Positions 12,642 through 25,049 of a DNA stretch of 64,000 bases are shown here, piece after piece (the first letter of the stretch is position 1; each line of letters starts with the position of its first letter). The translations under genes and the position numbers were made by a program. This stretch comes from Tetrahymena thermophila SB210 (Eukaryota; Ciliophora; Oligohymenophorea; Hymenostomatida; Tetrahymenidae). The notes beneath the pieces were generated by a model. The model saw nothing but the letters and a program-made list of their open reading frames with translations, was not told the origin of the DNA and made no database searches. The DNA is taken from NCBI RefSeq assembly GCF_000189635.1, contig NW_002476559.1:806001-870000 (forward strand), in the 5' to 3' direction.

Positions 12642-13010
12642 TTGATTGATTTACATTCATGCTAAGTTTGCTAAAACCATTAGAAATAAAGATAGAAATA
12701 AACATATAAAATAAAATAGGGTTTTAAATAAAGTTTTTTAGTAATGATATTTCTTACAAACTTAATTATAAAAATAAACACATATATTGATAGATTTGCA
12801 TATTTTTAGTTGATTGATTTTTTGAATTTAAAATTAAAATGTATTTTATTTTAAGTTATTTTTTAAAATCTCATTTTTAATTTATTTTTTTTATGTGTAA
12901 AATTTATTTTAATACTTTTTTGATAATTATTAAAAATTAAAATTAATATTTTTTTAAATTTATTAAAATAATCAGAACAAAAATAGAATAATAATATAAT
13001 ATCTTTTTCA
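12642..13010. other. D1 3' flank
   Basis: Begins with repeated TGATTGAT just after the stop, as in D2 and D3, and continues as A+T-rich sequence shared with the D2 and D3 3' flanks. No gene. Ends where homology to gene C begins. Confidence 0.55.
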
Positions 13011-13925
13011 TCAAATAAATATTGGTGGATATAAAAGAAATTATTAAATTTTAGAAAAGACATTTAAATAAATAGAGCAAATAAATCATAAGCACTCACA
13101 AAATAAATTTGAATGATCCTAATTTTAGTTTAAAAAGAATAGGTTTGAATCCTATTTCTTTTCAGTATATTGTTTTTAAAAAATAGCAGAATAATTGAAT
13201 TTATCCTTTTTTAGAATAAAAAATAAGAAAAACATAGGTATTCCTTAAGAAATTTAATAAAAATCAGAATTAAAAAATAGTTAGATTATCTAAAAGTAAA
13301 AATAATTAGAGAACAATAGAACCCTGATGATGCTCAGTATTATCTAGTTTAGTAAGAATCTTATTCTTTTATAGATAATCAGAGAATAAATTATAAAAAA
13401 AGTACAATGAGCTAAAAATATTGAATAATACCAAAATGAATGAATGCACTTAATAGGCATATAAATTGTTAAAAAACATTTTAAATTCTAAAAAAAAAAA
13501 GTAAAATAATCAACATCAAGTTTAAATATAAAATAAATTTTCTAATATAATAAATTAAAAAGTAAGAAAACGAATTAGAGCCTTTGAAATAACATAATCA
13601 GAGAAAAAAAGAATAGTATTCTAAAAACTTGTAAAAATTTAAATCAAAAGCTAAATATCATGCAAGTGTGGCATCTCCGAATAATTAATCACCATAAAGG
13701 ATATTCTCGCCTACAAAAAAATATAGATTTTATGCGAAAAAGGAATTATAAATATTAATTAATTGTCTAAATATTGGGAGAAAAATATAGATGAAATGAT
13801 AACAGAAAAGAATAGTTTTGATTAATATGATAATAACCTTTAATTATAATTGTCAGAGGAGGAAAAACGAAAATATATTGATATTATTAAAAATAAAGAT
13901 TTAACACTGATTTTAGAAGTTTAAT
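13011..13925 (+). pseudogene. decayed gene C copy 1 (internally deleted)
   Basis: Matches gene C from its codon for QINISGYKKND onward, starting at GGTGGATATAAAAG, up to the PLRIF region. It then jumps directly to the last 60 codons (YWEKNIDEMI). More than half of the coding sequence is absent and the 5' end, including the start, is missing. Several small indels break the frame. Its ending reads SEEEKRKYIDII, the alternative C-terminus discussed for gene C. No expression is expected. Confidence 0.8.
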
Positions 13926-14517
13926 TTGTAAATTAATTAATCAACCTTTTTGTCTTTTTGTGTCAAACTCTTTTTCTAAGTTTAAATTTGTTAATTAAAA
14001 AACAAATATATTTTTTGCTAGAAAAAAACCAAAGTTTTTACACAAATAATAGAAAATTATTTTAAGCAATCTTAATTCCATATTACTTTTATTTAAATTA
14101 CATACATATTAAAAATATTTTATTGTTTATTTTATTCATTTATATATATATATTAGGGTTCGACTGTATAAATGGTTTTTTGCAATTTAAAAATACAGCA
14201 GACTACAGTATTGCTTCCAAATTTAAATTTATATGAATTTAAATGTTAGCAAAAACTCAAAAAGCAATTTTTGGATACACTATTTATTAAATTTTTTTAA
14301 AAGCAAGATATAATTTTTTTCTGGCAAATATTACTTAAAAATGAGTAAATAATGATTTCATTTTAAGAGAAAAAAAATTAAATATTTTATTTATTAAAAT
14401 AAATTAAATAAAAATTAGGAATAAAAATGTATTTATTTGTTTGCTTTCAATAGCATATTTATATGTCATGCTATAAATTCCTAAAAAAAATAAATGATTG
14501 GTAAATTAATTAATTTA
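13926..14517. other. spacer with gene C flanking sequence
   Basis: Contains the 3' flank of the decayed copy to about 14210. From 14218 it holds a diverged version of the gene C upstream region, starting AATTTAAATTTATATGAATT. 14218 is also the left edge of the 8-kb duplication. No gene seen. Confidence 0.5.
14143..14210 (+). repeat. dispersed short repeat after decayed gene C copies
   Basis: A TA-dinucleotide run followed by AGGGTTCGACTGTATAAATG and then a poly-T and an ACAGCA stretch. The same block follows the decayed copies at about 16990-17058 and 29875-29950. It is part of the C 3' flank rather than an independent element, as far as can be seen. It is not found after the intact gene C. 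Confidence 0.55.
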
Positions 14518-15570
14518 GATTTTCGCAAAGGGTTCTTCTTAAATAATTAATGACACAAAGAAATTATAAGAATAGCTAATAATGGAAAGCCTGCATTAAT
14601 CAAAATCTCCTAATATATTTTCTTTTTCATCAAATAAAATATTGGTGGATATATAAGAAATGATTATATTTTAGAAAAGACATTTAAATAAATAGAGCAA
14701 ATAAATCATAAGCACTCACAAAATAAATTTGAATGATCCTAATTTTAGTTTAAAAAGAATAGGTTTGAATCCTATTTCTTTTCAGTATGTTGTTTTTAAA
14801 AAATAGCAGAATAATTCAATTTATCCTTTTTTAGAATAAAAAATAGGAAAAACATAGGTATTCCTTAATAAATTTAATGTAAATCAGAATTAAAAAATAG
14901 TTAGATTATCTAAAAGTAAAAATAATTAGAAGAACAATAGAACCCTGATGATTCTCAGTATTATCTAGTTTAGAAAGAATCTTATTCTTTTATAGATAAT
15001 CAGAGTATAAATTATAAACAAACTACAAAGAGCTAAAAATATTGAATAACACCAAAATGAATGAATGCACTCAATAGGCAAATAAACCGTTAAAGAACAT
15101 TTTAAGTTCTAAAAAAAAAAAAAGTTAAATAATCAACATAAGTTTAAATATAAAATAAATTTTCTAATATAAAAAATTAAAAAGTAAGAAAACGAATTAG
15201 AGCCTTTGAAATAACACAATCAGAGAAAAAAAGAAAATTATTCTAAAAACCTGTAAAAATTTTAATCAAAAGCAATGTATCAAGTGTGGCATCTCCGAAT
15301 AATTAATCACCATAAAGGATATTCTCGCCTACAAAAAAAAAGATTTTAATAACAAGAATCAGGTTGGCAAATTAAATAAAAATGGTTTATTAAATAAGAG
15401 CTATATTATTTCTTCCTAGTCAAATAATCATCAATTATAATAACAATAATAAGATATTTAAGATAAAAATAATTAAAAAGGTGGATTATAAAAAAAATTT
15501 GAGAAGAAAAGTGATTGGTTATTTAATTATAAATAATTAAAAGAATATAATCACCATTGAAGAAAAAATA

Positions 15571-15686
15571 AACAGATGCTTCAAATAAAGTAACCCGCAA
15601 CTTTTTTTTGATTTTGATTTTGATTTTTAAATATGATTTATAAAAATACATTAAAAAATAAAAGGGTTACATTATATGAAACATCG
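15571..15686. mobile_element. MITE-like insertion with inverted ends
   Basis: A 116-bp insertion in decayed gene C copy 2, absent from gene C. Its ends form an imperfect inverted repeat of about 25 bp, with inner ends GTAACCC and GGGTTAC exactly complementary and outer ends GATGCTTC and GAAACATC nearly so. It is flanked by TA on both sides, and the uninterrupted gene C has TATA there, so a TA target duplication fits. This is typical of miniature Tc1/mariner-type DNA elements. No transposase is encoded. The same insertion sits at the same site in copy 3 (28628-28738). Confidence 0.6.
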
Positions 15687-15845
15687 TATGTTACAGATGA
15701 TAATCAAAATAAAAAATACACTTAAGATATTCTTAAGATGATTTGAATAAATAAGATTATGAATAAAGTGATGAAATTGATGATATACAAATACGAAAAT
15801 ATTCTACTCCAATTAAAGTTATTTATGACTTAAAAAACAATAAAA

Positions 15846-16000
15846 TATTCCTTACGAAAATTTTTTATGAACTTAGAAACCAAAGTAGTCTTTGAATTCC
15901 CTGCATTTCATCATAGTTTTCCTTTTTCCGTAAAGTTTTTTTTGCATAAAACTTGAGGTTAAAGGAATTAGCTGAAACATTCTAATTTTTCTCAACTAGA
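15846..16000. repeat. second insertion in decayed gene C copy 2
   Basis: About 150 bp, starting near CAATAAAATATTCC and ending near CATTCTAATTTTTCTC, interrupts homology with gene C. It recurs at the same place in copy 3 (about 28883-29037). Clear terminal inverted repeats were not found; both ends contain ATTCCTT-like sequence in opposite orientation. Origin unknown; edges approximate. Confidence 0.45.
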
Positions 16001-16770
16001 ATCAAACTAACAATTTAAATTAAATGCATTCAAAACAGAGATACAATAGAATATAAGAAATTTATCAAATCAATAAAACAGAAGCTAGTCACTAAAGCTA
16101 GTAAGAATAGCTTGAAAGCTAAATAAACGCAGATTTCTTAAATATTTAAAATTTAAACTAAAAAATAAAATAGTAAAATTCATCTTAAATTATTGATAAT
16201 TATCGCTTTCATAATTCATATATACTAAATCATCAATCCCAAGTTACACTTAAATGAAAGCGAAATTGAATTAAAAAATATATCCTTGACTAGGGGATTA
16301 AGTCTTAAAAAATAAGAAAGAAAGGTCTTTTACTACATAATTTGATATTAATTAACATTTAAACAAATAAAAGTGTTAAGAAATACTAACGCTAAATAGA
16401 ATGTATATCTCTAATTAAAATAATAAAGTTAAATAAAAATGGTTAGTAATCCTATAAAAACTACAATCTACAACATAAAAGTAAATAAAACGATAGAAAG
16501 TTGTTAATTTTTAAACACTTTTTCCCAATAAAATTATTTTAAATAAGTCCAGAATTATCTATAAATATGACTACTATGCGAAAAAGGAAGTAAAGATATT
16601 AACTAATTGTCTAAATATTGGGAGAAAAATATAGATAAAATGATAACAGAAAAGAACAGTTTTGATTAATAGTATAGTAACCTTTATGAATAATTGTCAG
16701 AGGAGGAAAAACAAAAATATATTGATATTATTAAAAATAAAGATTTAACACTGATTTTAGAAGTTAAATT

Positions 16771-17717
16771 TGTAAATTAATTAATCAACCTTTTTATCTT
16801 TTTGTGTCAAACTCTTTTCCTAAGTTTAAATTTGTTAATTAAAAAACAAATGTATTTTTTGCTAGAAAAAAACCAAAGTTTTTACACAAATAATAGAAAA
16901 TTATTTTAAGGAATCTTAATTCCATATTACTTTTATTTAATTTAAATTACATACATGTTAAAAATATTTTATTGTTTATTTTATTCATTTATATATATAT
17001 ATATTAGGGTTCGGCTGTATAAATGGTTTTTTGCAATTTAAAAATACAGCATACTGCAGTACATTCATATAAAAAAATAAAATAAGAAATATCTTGCCAA
17101 TTAGGTGGTGGGATATTTTATCACTATATATTTATTCAATTTTATATAATTTTATGTGCATTTAAATATATAGTAAAGCAATTAATTACAATTTACATGG
17201 CATTTTATTAAAATTATTAATAGTGCTAATTAGTATATGGTATAAATGATTTTATTTAATCAATAAAAATGGCATAGCTTAGTTAATAGTTGTTTTAATA
17301 ATGGGTTAAATTAAGAATTTATTTTGATTAGAAATTTATATTGTATATACCTCTTTTAACTTAATCTACTATCAATATTTATTTAAATTTTGGATACATA
17401 TTAAAAAAAATTGTTTTAGATTTTATTTCTTTCAAATATAAATTAAGTAAAGAAATATTTTACACAAATAATTCAAATTTTAATAAAATTATTATAAAAA
17501 GCTAATTAATTGGTTCGATAAAATTATATGCGTGAAATTGCAATAATTTTTAATACATACGATCCTGCTGGATTTCTAAAATAAAAGGTTCGATCTGTTT
17601 AATACTGAATTTAATTTTAATCAAACTTTTATCAGTTTTCTAAATAATAAGTTAAGCAACATGAATAAGAAAAGGAAATTAACATTTTTAAATTAATCTA
17701 TTAATTTTATAAAGGCT
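16771..17717. other. spacer between decayed gene C copy 2 and D2
   Basis: Non-coding. Contains the short dispersed repeat at about 16990-17058, then the block with TTGCCAATTAGGTGG that recurs upstream of D1, D3 and D4, then a single diverged copy of the D-gene upstream repeat from about 17440. No gene seen. Confidence 0.55.
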
Positions 17718-17760
17718 TATCTCAATTTAAATAGTAGACAGAATATGCACTTTATGTATT
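17718..17760 (+). promoter_or_regulatory. conserved leader block of D2
   Basis: Same block as before D1, ending in GCACTTTATGTATT 50 nt before the D2 ATG. One unit only, not duplicated in tandem here. Confidence 0.5.
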
Positions 17761-17809
17761 AATTAATATAAACAAATACTAAACTAAGAAATAACCAAAT
17801 AAAAAAAAG

Positions 17810-20800
17810 ATGAAACTAAAGAATCTCTGTAAAATATTATATTTGCAAATTTTAGTTTAGATATCATTTTAGATAGACTGTGTGATATAAAACTCCATAC
17901 TTAATGTGCCTTCTGCAGGTTGTGATCTTCCCTATGTATAAAATTAAATTACTTAGGTAGATTAGATCATTTTAAACGGTTAGCTAACTATTAGTAGATT
18001 TGCTAATTTATAGTATAAGACTTTGGTAGCCAATAATGGAGCAGCTATGAATCTGATATCGAATTATGAGCAAATTAAAATTGAAGACATAGGAACAAAT
18101 AGTTGTAACTTAGAGGATCTCAAACCAATAAATATGTCTGTATAATGTTAATCTAAGAATATTGTTTATGATATCTACTCTATTTCTAATAGTAATCAGC
18201 TAACTATATAAAATTTACCATTAGGATTGTTTCATGGAGTAAAGATATTAATTTCTTCTCTATCAGGTCTTACAGAATATGCTATAATTGATAAGATAGT
18301 TGATGAAGTCATATATCTATAAAATCCTCTATCAAACAATCATATAAGCTGGTAGGTTGCAGGAGATTCTCTACAAAGATATTATCCTAAGTTAATAGTC
18401 ATTGATGAATAAAGAGTCATCTTTAAAAAGTAATAAATTATAATATTTAACTCTCTCAAAGCTTTTTTTTTTCAACATAAAAAACATAAAAGACATATTT
18501 CATAAATTTATTTTCTAATATTTTATTTTAACTCAAAATTTAGAATATTTTTTATTTAAAAAGTGCATGTTTAAGAGTATTTCCTCAAAAGTCTAATGGT
18601 AGTTCAAAATTTTAAGGAATTCTTTTTTAAGACATGAAAGGTTTTTCTTTAGAGAATTAAGATCCAAATTCAACAGACCTTCTCTCTGAAACAATATTTT
18701 AAAACTCAGATAACTTTAAAAACAAATTCTTATAGTTCTTATAGATTACAAGATAATTAGAAAATATAATAATAATTGGAGTTAATAAATTTACTATTAA
18801 TGGTCAAGGAAACGATCTATCAATGTTTGGTGTTAGTATGTACAGGATGCACAACTCTTCACTTGAAATAATTGGCCAACCTTAAACTAGCTTAAGAATA
18901 AAACTACAGTTTTCGTAGTTAAATGATTGCTAAGTAACTTTGATGTTAGATAATAGTAGTAGCTAACTTACTTTCTATTTAACATATTCAAAAATTTTAA
19001 ATACTTAATTAACATTCTCTAGCTTCTATAAGTATAATCTAAAGATATCTGAAAATAGCTTACTAAATTGTATTATGAGAACAATTTAAAAATATCCCAT
19101 TTAATTAGAAATTTTTCTTAACTAAATAGCAGGTAAGGAACTAAACTTGTAAAACTTTCAATTCAGTAATGCAAATATCTATGATAATTATTTTGATGGT
19201 ACAGGGTTAAAGTATGCCATCCTTCTATCGTAATACGTATAGTAAGAAGTGGGATAAGCCGAAATATAAATAAGTAAGAATATGTTCTCAAACTTTGAAT
19301 ATTAAGGCTATGATTTAATTACTTCAACACTTTAAAGCACTGGCTATGAGGAAACTGTTCTGTTTTATGATAAGTACAGCTATAAGGTCACTTTATAAGG
19401 TAACCAATATAACATTTTACCAAGTAGTTAACAGAAAGTCATTTTTTTACCCTCTTTAATTCTTTGGAATTCAGATTTTTAGGATTAGAGAAAACCTTAC
19501 TTAGCTCTACCTCTTGATGATACGATATATCATAAGACAATGCTCTTGAGAAAATATCCTTTAACAAGTATAATTTATCACAAAACTTTGTTTTTTTTTA
19601 AGGATTTTTAAGGATAAATTTCTTTTGATGTTGGAAATGTTACTGGCTATTACATGGATATAAAAACCTAAGAATTCGATCAAACTTGGTAAATAGGTAC
19701 TACTTATTACATGCTTTAAAATACGATATATAAGGCTTACTTTAAATCAACCCTTGATAATAAACTATCAGCTGCTCCTAAGCAACTCAATTTGATTACA
19801 TTTAATTGGGATGAAGATGCTATTATCCCACAAATTAAAATTTATTTTAAGTCATCAACCCCAATTTAAACAATAAGTATTAAGGTGAATGGAAACCTAG
19901 TAGCTTCTAATAGATACGTTTCAATAGATCCTATAGATGGATGCTTAAATATTTATCCAAAAAAATATAATAAGCCTCCATAATTTCCTATTAATATAAC
20001 AATAACTAATTGCCAAGATGGAAAGGTTTTATCAAACTAGCAATGCGTTTCTAACTGTCCAGGTGGATAATATCTACTTAATTCTATCTGCTTAGATGGA
20101 CAATAAAAAAATGGGTATTATATTTAAAATAATTAATACTTACCATGTTTAGGAGGAGCAAATAATTAATGTAAAGTTTGTTCAACTTCAAATGACTGTT
20201 AAAGCTGCTTCCTTTCACAATTTTCATAGGCTAATTTATGCTATGCTAACTAGTACTAATAATTTAATTCTGGAGGAAGTTTTCAGAATTGTATTCAAAA
20301 TTGCTAATCTTGCTAAGATCAATAAACTTGTTCTGTATGTGTTGATGGATATGTTTTGAGCTAAGACAAATAATCATGTAATCTTTGCCCATAAGGAAAT
20401 TATATCTAAGGTGATTAATGTATTCCATGCCCCTCTATATTTAATTGCGCTGACTGCTTTTCTGATAAGGCAGGATCATGTAGATCATGCTAACCTGGGT
20501 TTACTTTAGTTAAAGGATTTTGTTAAAAAGAATGCATTTAAGGTAAGTACCTTGATAGTAATGACATATGCTAACCTTGTGATCCAATTTGCTTTGAGTG
20601 CTTTGGTAGCGGATAAAATAATTGTACTGATTGCTCAAAAGGAAAAATTATGACTATATATATATACAATAAAAATCAAACGTGTATAAAACAAATTTGT
20701 AAAAAAAATGAATTTATTAACACTTATCTTAGTTGTCAACAATGTTTTGATTAAACAAATCAAAATGGGTGCTTTGATGCTTATCCTCACTCTATTATTT

Positions 20801-21753
20801 GTGATTCAGGCTATTATGCTCAATAAAATGTAGCTGGATGCTAAATGTGTGACACAAACTGTAAAGAATGCTTGTACTAATCTACAAACTGTATTTAATG
20901 TAATTAAGACTACATTTTAGATTCTGGAAATAATGGTTAGTGCTAAAAGTGCTAAGATGGTTTTTATGCACCTCTTAATGCGAAAACTTGCCTTAGTTGT
21001 ATTAGTCCATGTAAAACTTGCTCTGGGTCCAGCAACAACTGCTTAACATGTCTAGATGGTTTTTATTTCGATAATTACAGCTAATAATGTACTAAGTGTG
21101 ATTTTTCTTGCACAAAATGCTCAGGATCTTCAATAAATTGCACTGAATGTTAAAGCGATTAATTTCTGAACAATGGAAAATGCATAAAATGTGATGTAAG
21201 TTGTATGGAATGTATAGGATCTTCAACAAATTGCACAAAATGTTAAAGCGGTTAATTTTTGAGCAATGGAAACTGCATAAAATGTGATGTAAATTGTATG
21301 GAATGTATGAATACATCAACTTAATGTACTAAATGCCCTTAAAATTTATACTTATCATAAAATAAATGCTTGAGTGATTGTCCAGCAGGCTAATATGTGG
21401 ATTCTTAACTAGGAATATGCAAAGATTGTGACAAATCTAAGAGCTAAGAATGTTTAAAGAAGTAAAATATAAAATAAAGTGATACAAAAAATGATCTGGA
21501 GTAAGGCGCTTTAGTTGGCATAGTCCTTGGTTCTCTTGTATGTTTTACTGTAGTTATTATGACCCTGCGTTATTTTTATAAAAAGAGAAAATAAAATTTA
21601 GTTATTTAAATAGATCCAAATTTTATGAATAATTTTGTTTCTACTAATAACTAAATTAATACACAGAGAGATATTGAAACAAAAAATTAGCTAGATGAAA
21701 AAAAAAGTTAGGAGAAAGCAATAGAATAAACAGATTTTAAAGTAATAAATTGA
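17810..21753 (+). CDS. D2: Cys-rich single-pass surface protein
   Basis: Exons 17810-18429 and 18564-21753, with a 134-nt intron at phase 2, give 1269 residues. The start MKLKNLCKILYLQILVQ is the only ATG near the conserved leader. Order of parts: signal peptide; low-Cys ectodomain to about 688; Cys-rich modules to about 1180; membrane helix near 1188-1210 (ALVGIVLGSLVCFTVVIMTL); RYFYKKRK; tail ending near QTDFKVIN. Exon 1 and the tail are very like those of D3, but the segment just after the intron and the region around 260-400 differ strongly from D1, with islands such as SLEIIGQPQTSLRIKL. It lies inside the 8-kb duplication whose other copy carries D3, so D2 and D3 are probably sister copies. 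No frame break was seen. Confidence 0.88.
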
Positions 21754-23497
21754 TTGATTGATTTACATTCATGCTAAGATTGCTAAAACAATAAAAATAA
21801 AATTTATTTTTGATTAAAAGATAAAAAATGGTTTTAATAGTATAGAGAAAGATAGAAATAAATAAAAAACTAATATTTGGTTTTAATTAAAAAATTTTTG
21901 TTAATGATAGTATATAAAAAGTAAACATAGATATTGAAACAATTACATATTTTTAGTTGATTGATATTTTTTAATTTAAAATTAAAATGAATTTTATTTT
22001 AAGTTTTTTTTTAATTTTAATTTAATTTTTATTATGTGTAAAATTTACTTTAAATTAAAATCTAATTTAAATTTATTCGTTCTTTTTTGATAATTATTAA
22101 AAATTATAATTTATCTTTTTTTAAATTTGCTAAAATAATCAGAACATAATAGAATAATACTCAGTGATTAAAATAGGTGCCGATTTTTCGACATTTTCCT
22201 CAAAAAAAAAATTTTTTTTTATCTAAAATTTCAGTGTATAGCCTTGAAAAAGGCAGTAAGTACCCTACATTACTATACATACATAAATAAAGATTTATTA
22301 AATTTTCAATAATATCAATTATTATTTTGTATAAATATCTCATTTATTTTAATCAATCAGAAAGCAATAATTTAGTTTTTAGTTATTTTAAAGACTTCTT
22401 TATTACCTCTCTGGCTTAGAATTCTTAGCAAAATCCTTAAGTAGCTCTCTAATTCATAGGGATTTCAAACCAAAAGGACAAATATGGATGGTATATCGAA
22501 TCTTTGAAAAAGGAGTAGGTAATAAATAAATAAATAAAAAAATAATTTATTTTTATTAGAAATTTTATATTTCTAACTTAATCTACTATAAATATTTATT
22601 TAAAATTTTGATGAACATTAGAAATATAAAATAAATTGTAAAAGAATTTTCTTACATTCAAATAATAAATAAATGTAATGAATTACAGAAATAATTCAAA
22701 TATTAATAAAATTACTATAAAAAGCTAATTTATTGTAAATAAAATGATGTGGTTAATATTGTAATAATTTGTAATAGTTACTAACTTGAAGAATTTAAAA
22801 AATATATAGTTCGATTAGCTTTGAGGAAAGTTTAATTAATATCAAATTCGTACTAGTTTTCTCAATTATAAGTAAGGTATTTAGTATGATAAAATAAGTT
22901 TATAATAACTATTAAATGTAATTCAATTTTTAATATAGTTCTAGTTTTACCTTTAAATTAAATATTGTGTGTGCATTTTATCACAAAACCATAAACATTT
23001 AAATCTAATTTAATAATATTAAAATATATTACTTATGAATATTGTTAATTGTTTTGTTTCTTTCAAATTAAACTGTTTTTTTTATTTATTCATTTGATTG
23101 AATAATTAAATCAAGTTTTATCATTTAAAAATTAAAGTTGAAGCCTTCCCTTTTTGCATATAGCTGTTCCTACATTTGAAATATCACTAACAATTTGTGA
23201 TATTTCAAATGATTTCTATATTACTAATTAATTTTTTTTTCTTTATAAATCTTAATTTCTTTATACTTGATTTCAAAATGTTTCAAAAATTAATCAAAAT
23301 ACATAAAGAAACTTTTTTCAAATTTTCATAGAAAAAAAATATTTTTAAACTTTTTTGAAAATAATTTTAAATAAAAAAATAATTTATCAATAATAGAATA
23401 CATTTAAACAAAATAAAAATATCTTAATTAAATAAATACCATAAATTAATTTTCAATAAAAATGATATTGTATATTCCATGATTAATTAGAACTGCA
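21754..23497. other. long intergenic region between D2 and gene B copy 2
   Basis: About 1.7 kb without a gene. The first 450 bp is D2 3' flank and ends with GATTAAAATAGGTGCCGATT, the right edge of the 8-kb duplication near 22210. At 22234-22258 lies the inverted counterpart of 7139-7167. From 22680 to about 22870 there is another diverged D-upstream repeat with no D gene behind it. A perfect hairpin lies at 23173-23211. Homology to the segment at 3095 begins near 23370. Confidence 0.55.
23173..23211. other. perfect 15-bp inverted repeat
   Basis: Arms CATTTGAAATATCAC and GTGATATTTCAAATG are exact reverse complements around a 9-nt spacer. It lies in non-coding DNA between D2 and gene B copy 2. 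Its role is unknown. Confidence 0.7.
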
Positions 23498-25049
23498 TCA
23501 ATTTTATTCTACAATTTCAATAATTTAAATTTTATCTCCAGTTCTACTTGAACCATAAAATCCAAGGCAGAAATAAAATCTATAATAATTTTTTAACAGA
23601 CTACCTATATGTTAAATTTCTCTTTAGGAATTGTAATTCGGATAATCTGTAATTTGAATGAAATATTTTGAAATTTATACTCTAATTTCAAAGAACTCTT
23701 CATTTGAATTTTTTTAATCATTTTTTTGATCAGATTTAATAGTATCTTAGATTTCAGAAGTAGAAATCAATAATCTAGAATTTGCATCATATTTTTTATT
23801 CTTGAAATCAGGGCTATATAATCCAAATTTAAACGATGTTTTGTCTGATGCTTTTACAACTTTTATTCTAAAAGTATAACTTTTACATCTATTTAAATTG
23901 TAATTCAAATAACATAAACTTTCGAAACAATAATTATAACTACAGTATTTTTCTTTATTTAATTAAGTCCAAAAATAACCTTATTCGTCTATTCCTAAAT
24001 CTAAATACTATTATTCATCCTTATATTAGTCGAATTTCATTAGCATATAACCTTTTAGAAAGAGATTTATGCTAAAATTACACTGTTCTAATTTAATTTT
24101 TGAAGTTATATAATCTTTATGAGACATCACTTTTTAGTACAATTAAAATATATTTAAATTTACATTTTATAAAGCATCTATGCTTTCCTTTTAAAAATTA
24201 AGTAGCAAAGTTTGCTATTATTCAATAAGATTGTCTAAAGATACATTTTTAGCTATATTGTTAACAATGCCATTTTTTAATAAATCAAATTATTTAATTA
24301 AATACTGAATTTAATTGCTGATTTTTAAATGAGCCAATTTTAATTCTTGCAACTCAGTTTCTTTATTTTTTATATTTTCATTTGAAATCGTTTCTTTTTC
24401 CTCTGAAAAATCTAACAAATAGTAAGGAGTAAAATTAACGAATTAAAAAATATCTTTAAGGGTTTCTTTAATAAAAGAAAAATCCTTTTGATTAAATTAA
24501 TTTATGAATTCATACTTTTTTATCATATAAGAAAGAATAGCTGTATGTTCATCAGTTTTTTAATACTATTAATCAATTTGTAATTTAATTTCTTTTTCTA
24601 TTTCTTCTGTAGATTTTTCTTCCTAATTTATGCATTCTTTCATCTAAACCAAATAGGACATTTTGCAGTATTCTTAAATAATCTCATTTTTAAAATCTTT
24701 AATTTATTAAAGCTCTATGAGGGATTTCTTTTTCTTCTCAGACAAGTATCTTCACAATATCCGAGCTTAGTTAATCAAAATAATCTATTATTTGTTATTC
24801 AGAATTAGTATTATCATCTTTTAATTTTAATATTTTCTGTCTTAAGCATTCATCAGAAATAGGTGGCCAATTTTCGTAATATGATTGTTCATTGCATTTT
24901 TTAATATCTTAAATATACAAACAATTTACTTCTTACTTTAGACTTGAAAGGCATTTAGCACATTTAAGTATACGATCAGAATCTTTCATAAGATTAACAA
25001 ATATAATTGGAAAATTATCATGATATTCACACTACAATTCTTTATTCAT
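23498..25049 (-). CDS. gene B, copy 2: Cys/His-headed coiled-coil protein with one frame break
   Basis: Runs from ATG at 25049 to TGA at 23498-23500, about 517 codons. The N-terminus MNKELQCEYHDNFPIIFVN followed by LKCAKCL has the spaced CxxH and CxxC pairs of a small zinc-binding B-box-like domain. A long coiled coil follows (KETLKDIFQFVNFTPYYLL onward), then a C-terminal domain with FKFGLYSPDF and CLGFYGSS. This resembles the TRIM-like layout of large ciliate families; the function is unknown. The frame shifts by one base near 24740: the upstream frame meets TGA after VKILV, while the downstream frame starts at LSEKKKKSLIEL. An extra base in the assembly, real inactivation or a 19-nt intron could explain it, the last being shorter than any other intron here. 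It is head-to-head with a decayed gene C. Confidence 0.7.

Larger units (their letters stand above)
14518..16770 (+). pseudogene. decayed gene C copy 2
   Basis: Homologous to gene C from the codons for KGSSQIINDT to the end, with the original intron site still recognisable near 15150-15190. It is interrupted by two insertions (15571-15686 and about 15846-16000) absent from gene C. A block of roughly 300 bp present in gene C (from the region of its codons for SVNIPTHSYE) is missing. Numerous small indels remove any long frame. It is duplicated with D2 as a unit; the other copy lies at 27580-29655. The ending reads LSEEEKQKYIDII in the frame shared by the decayed copies. Confidence 0.82.
14218..22210. 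repeat. segmental duplication 2, unit 1 (decayed C + D2)
   Basis: About 8 kb, directly repeated at 27290-35390. The order is the same: C upstream sequence, decayed C with both insertions, dispersed repeat, D-upstream repeat, D gene, 3' flank. Both units end at GGTGCCGATTTTTCGACATT. Confidence 0.85.

Noticed and set aside
12863-13063. 66-codon minus-strand frame downstream of D1, and similar at 30488-30682 and 43144-43338
   Set aside because: They lie in A+T-rich spacer or upstream-repeat sequence, give low-complexity Phe/Ile/Lys products and are not kept in the paralogous spacers.
14160-14175. tRNA B-box-like GGTTCGACT in the dispersed repeat, and GTTCGATTC in D-upstream repeats
   Set aside because: No A box, no cloverleaf and no acceptor stem could be built around either, so a tRNA or SINE call is not supported.
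15590-15670. GTAACCC/GGGTTAC as telomere-like sequence
   Set aside because: Only a single unit at each end and inversely oriented; it fits inverted ends of an insertion, not a telomere, and Tetrahymena telomeres are GGGGTT.
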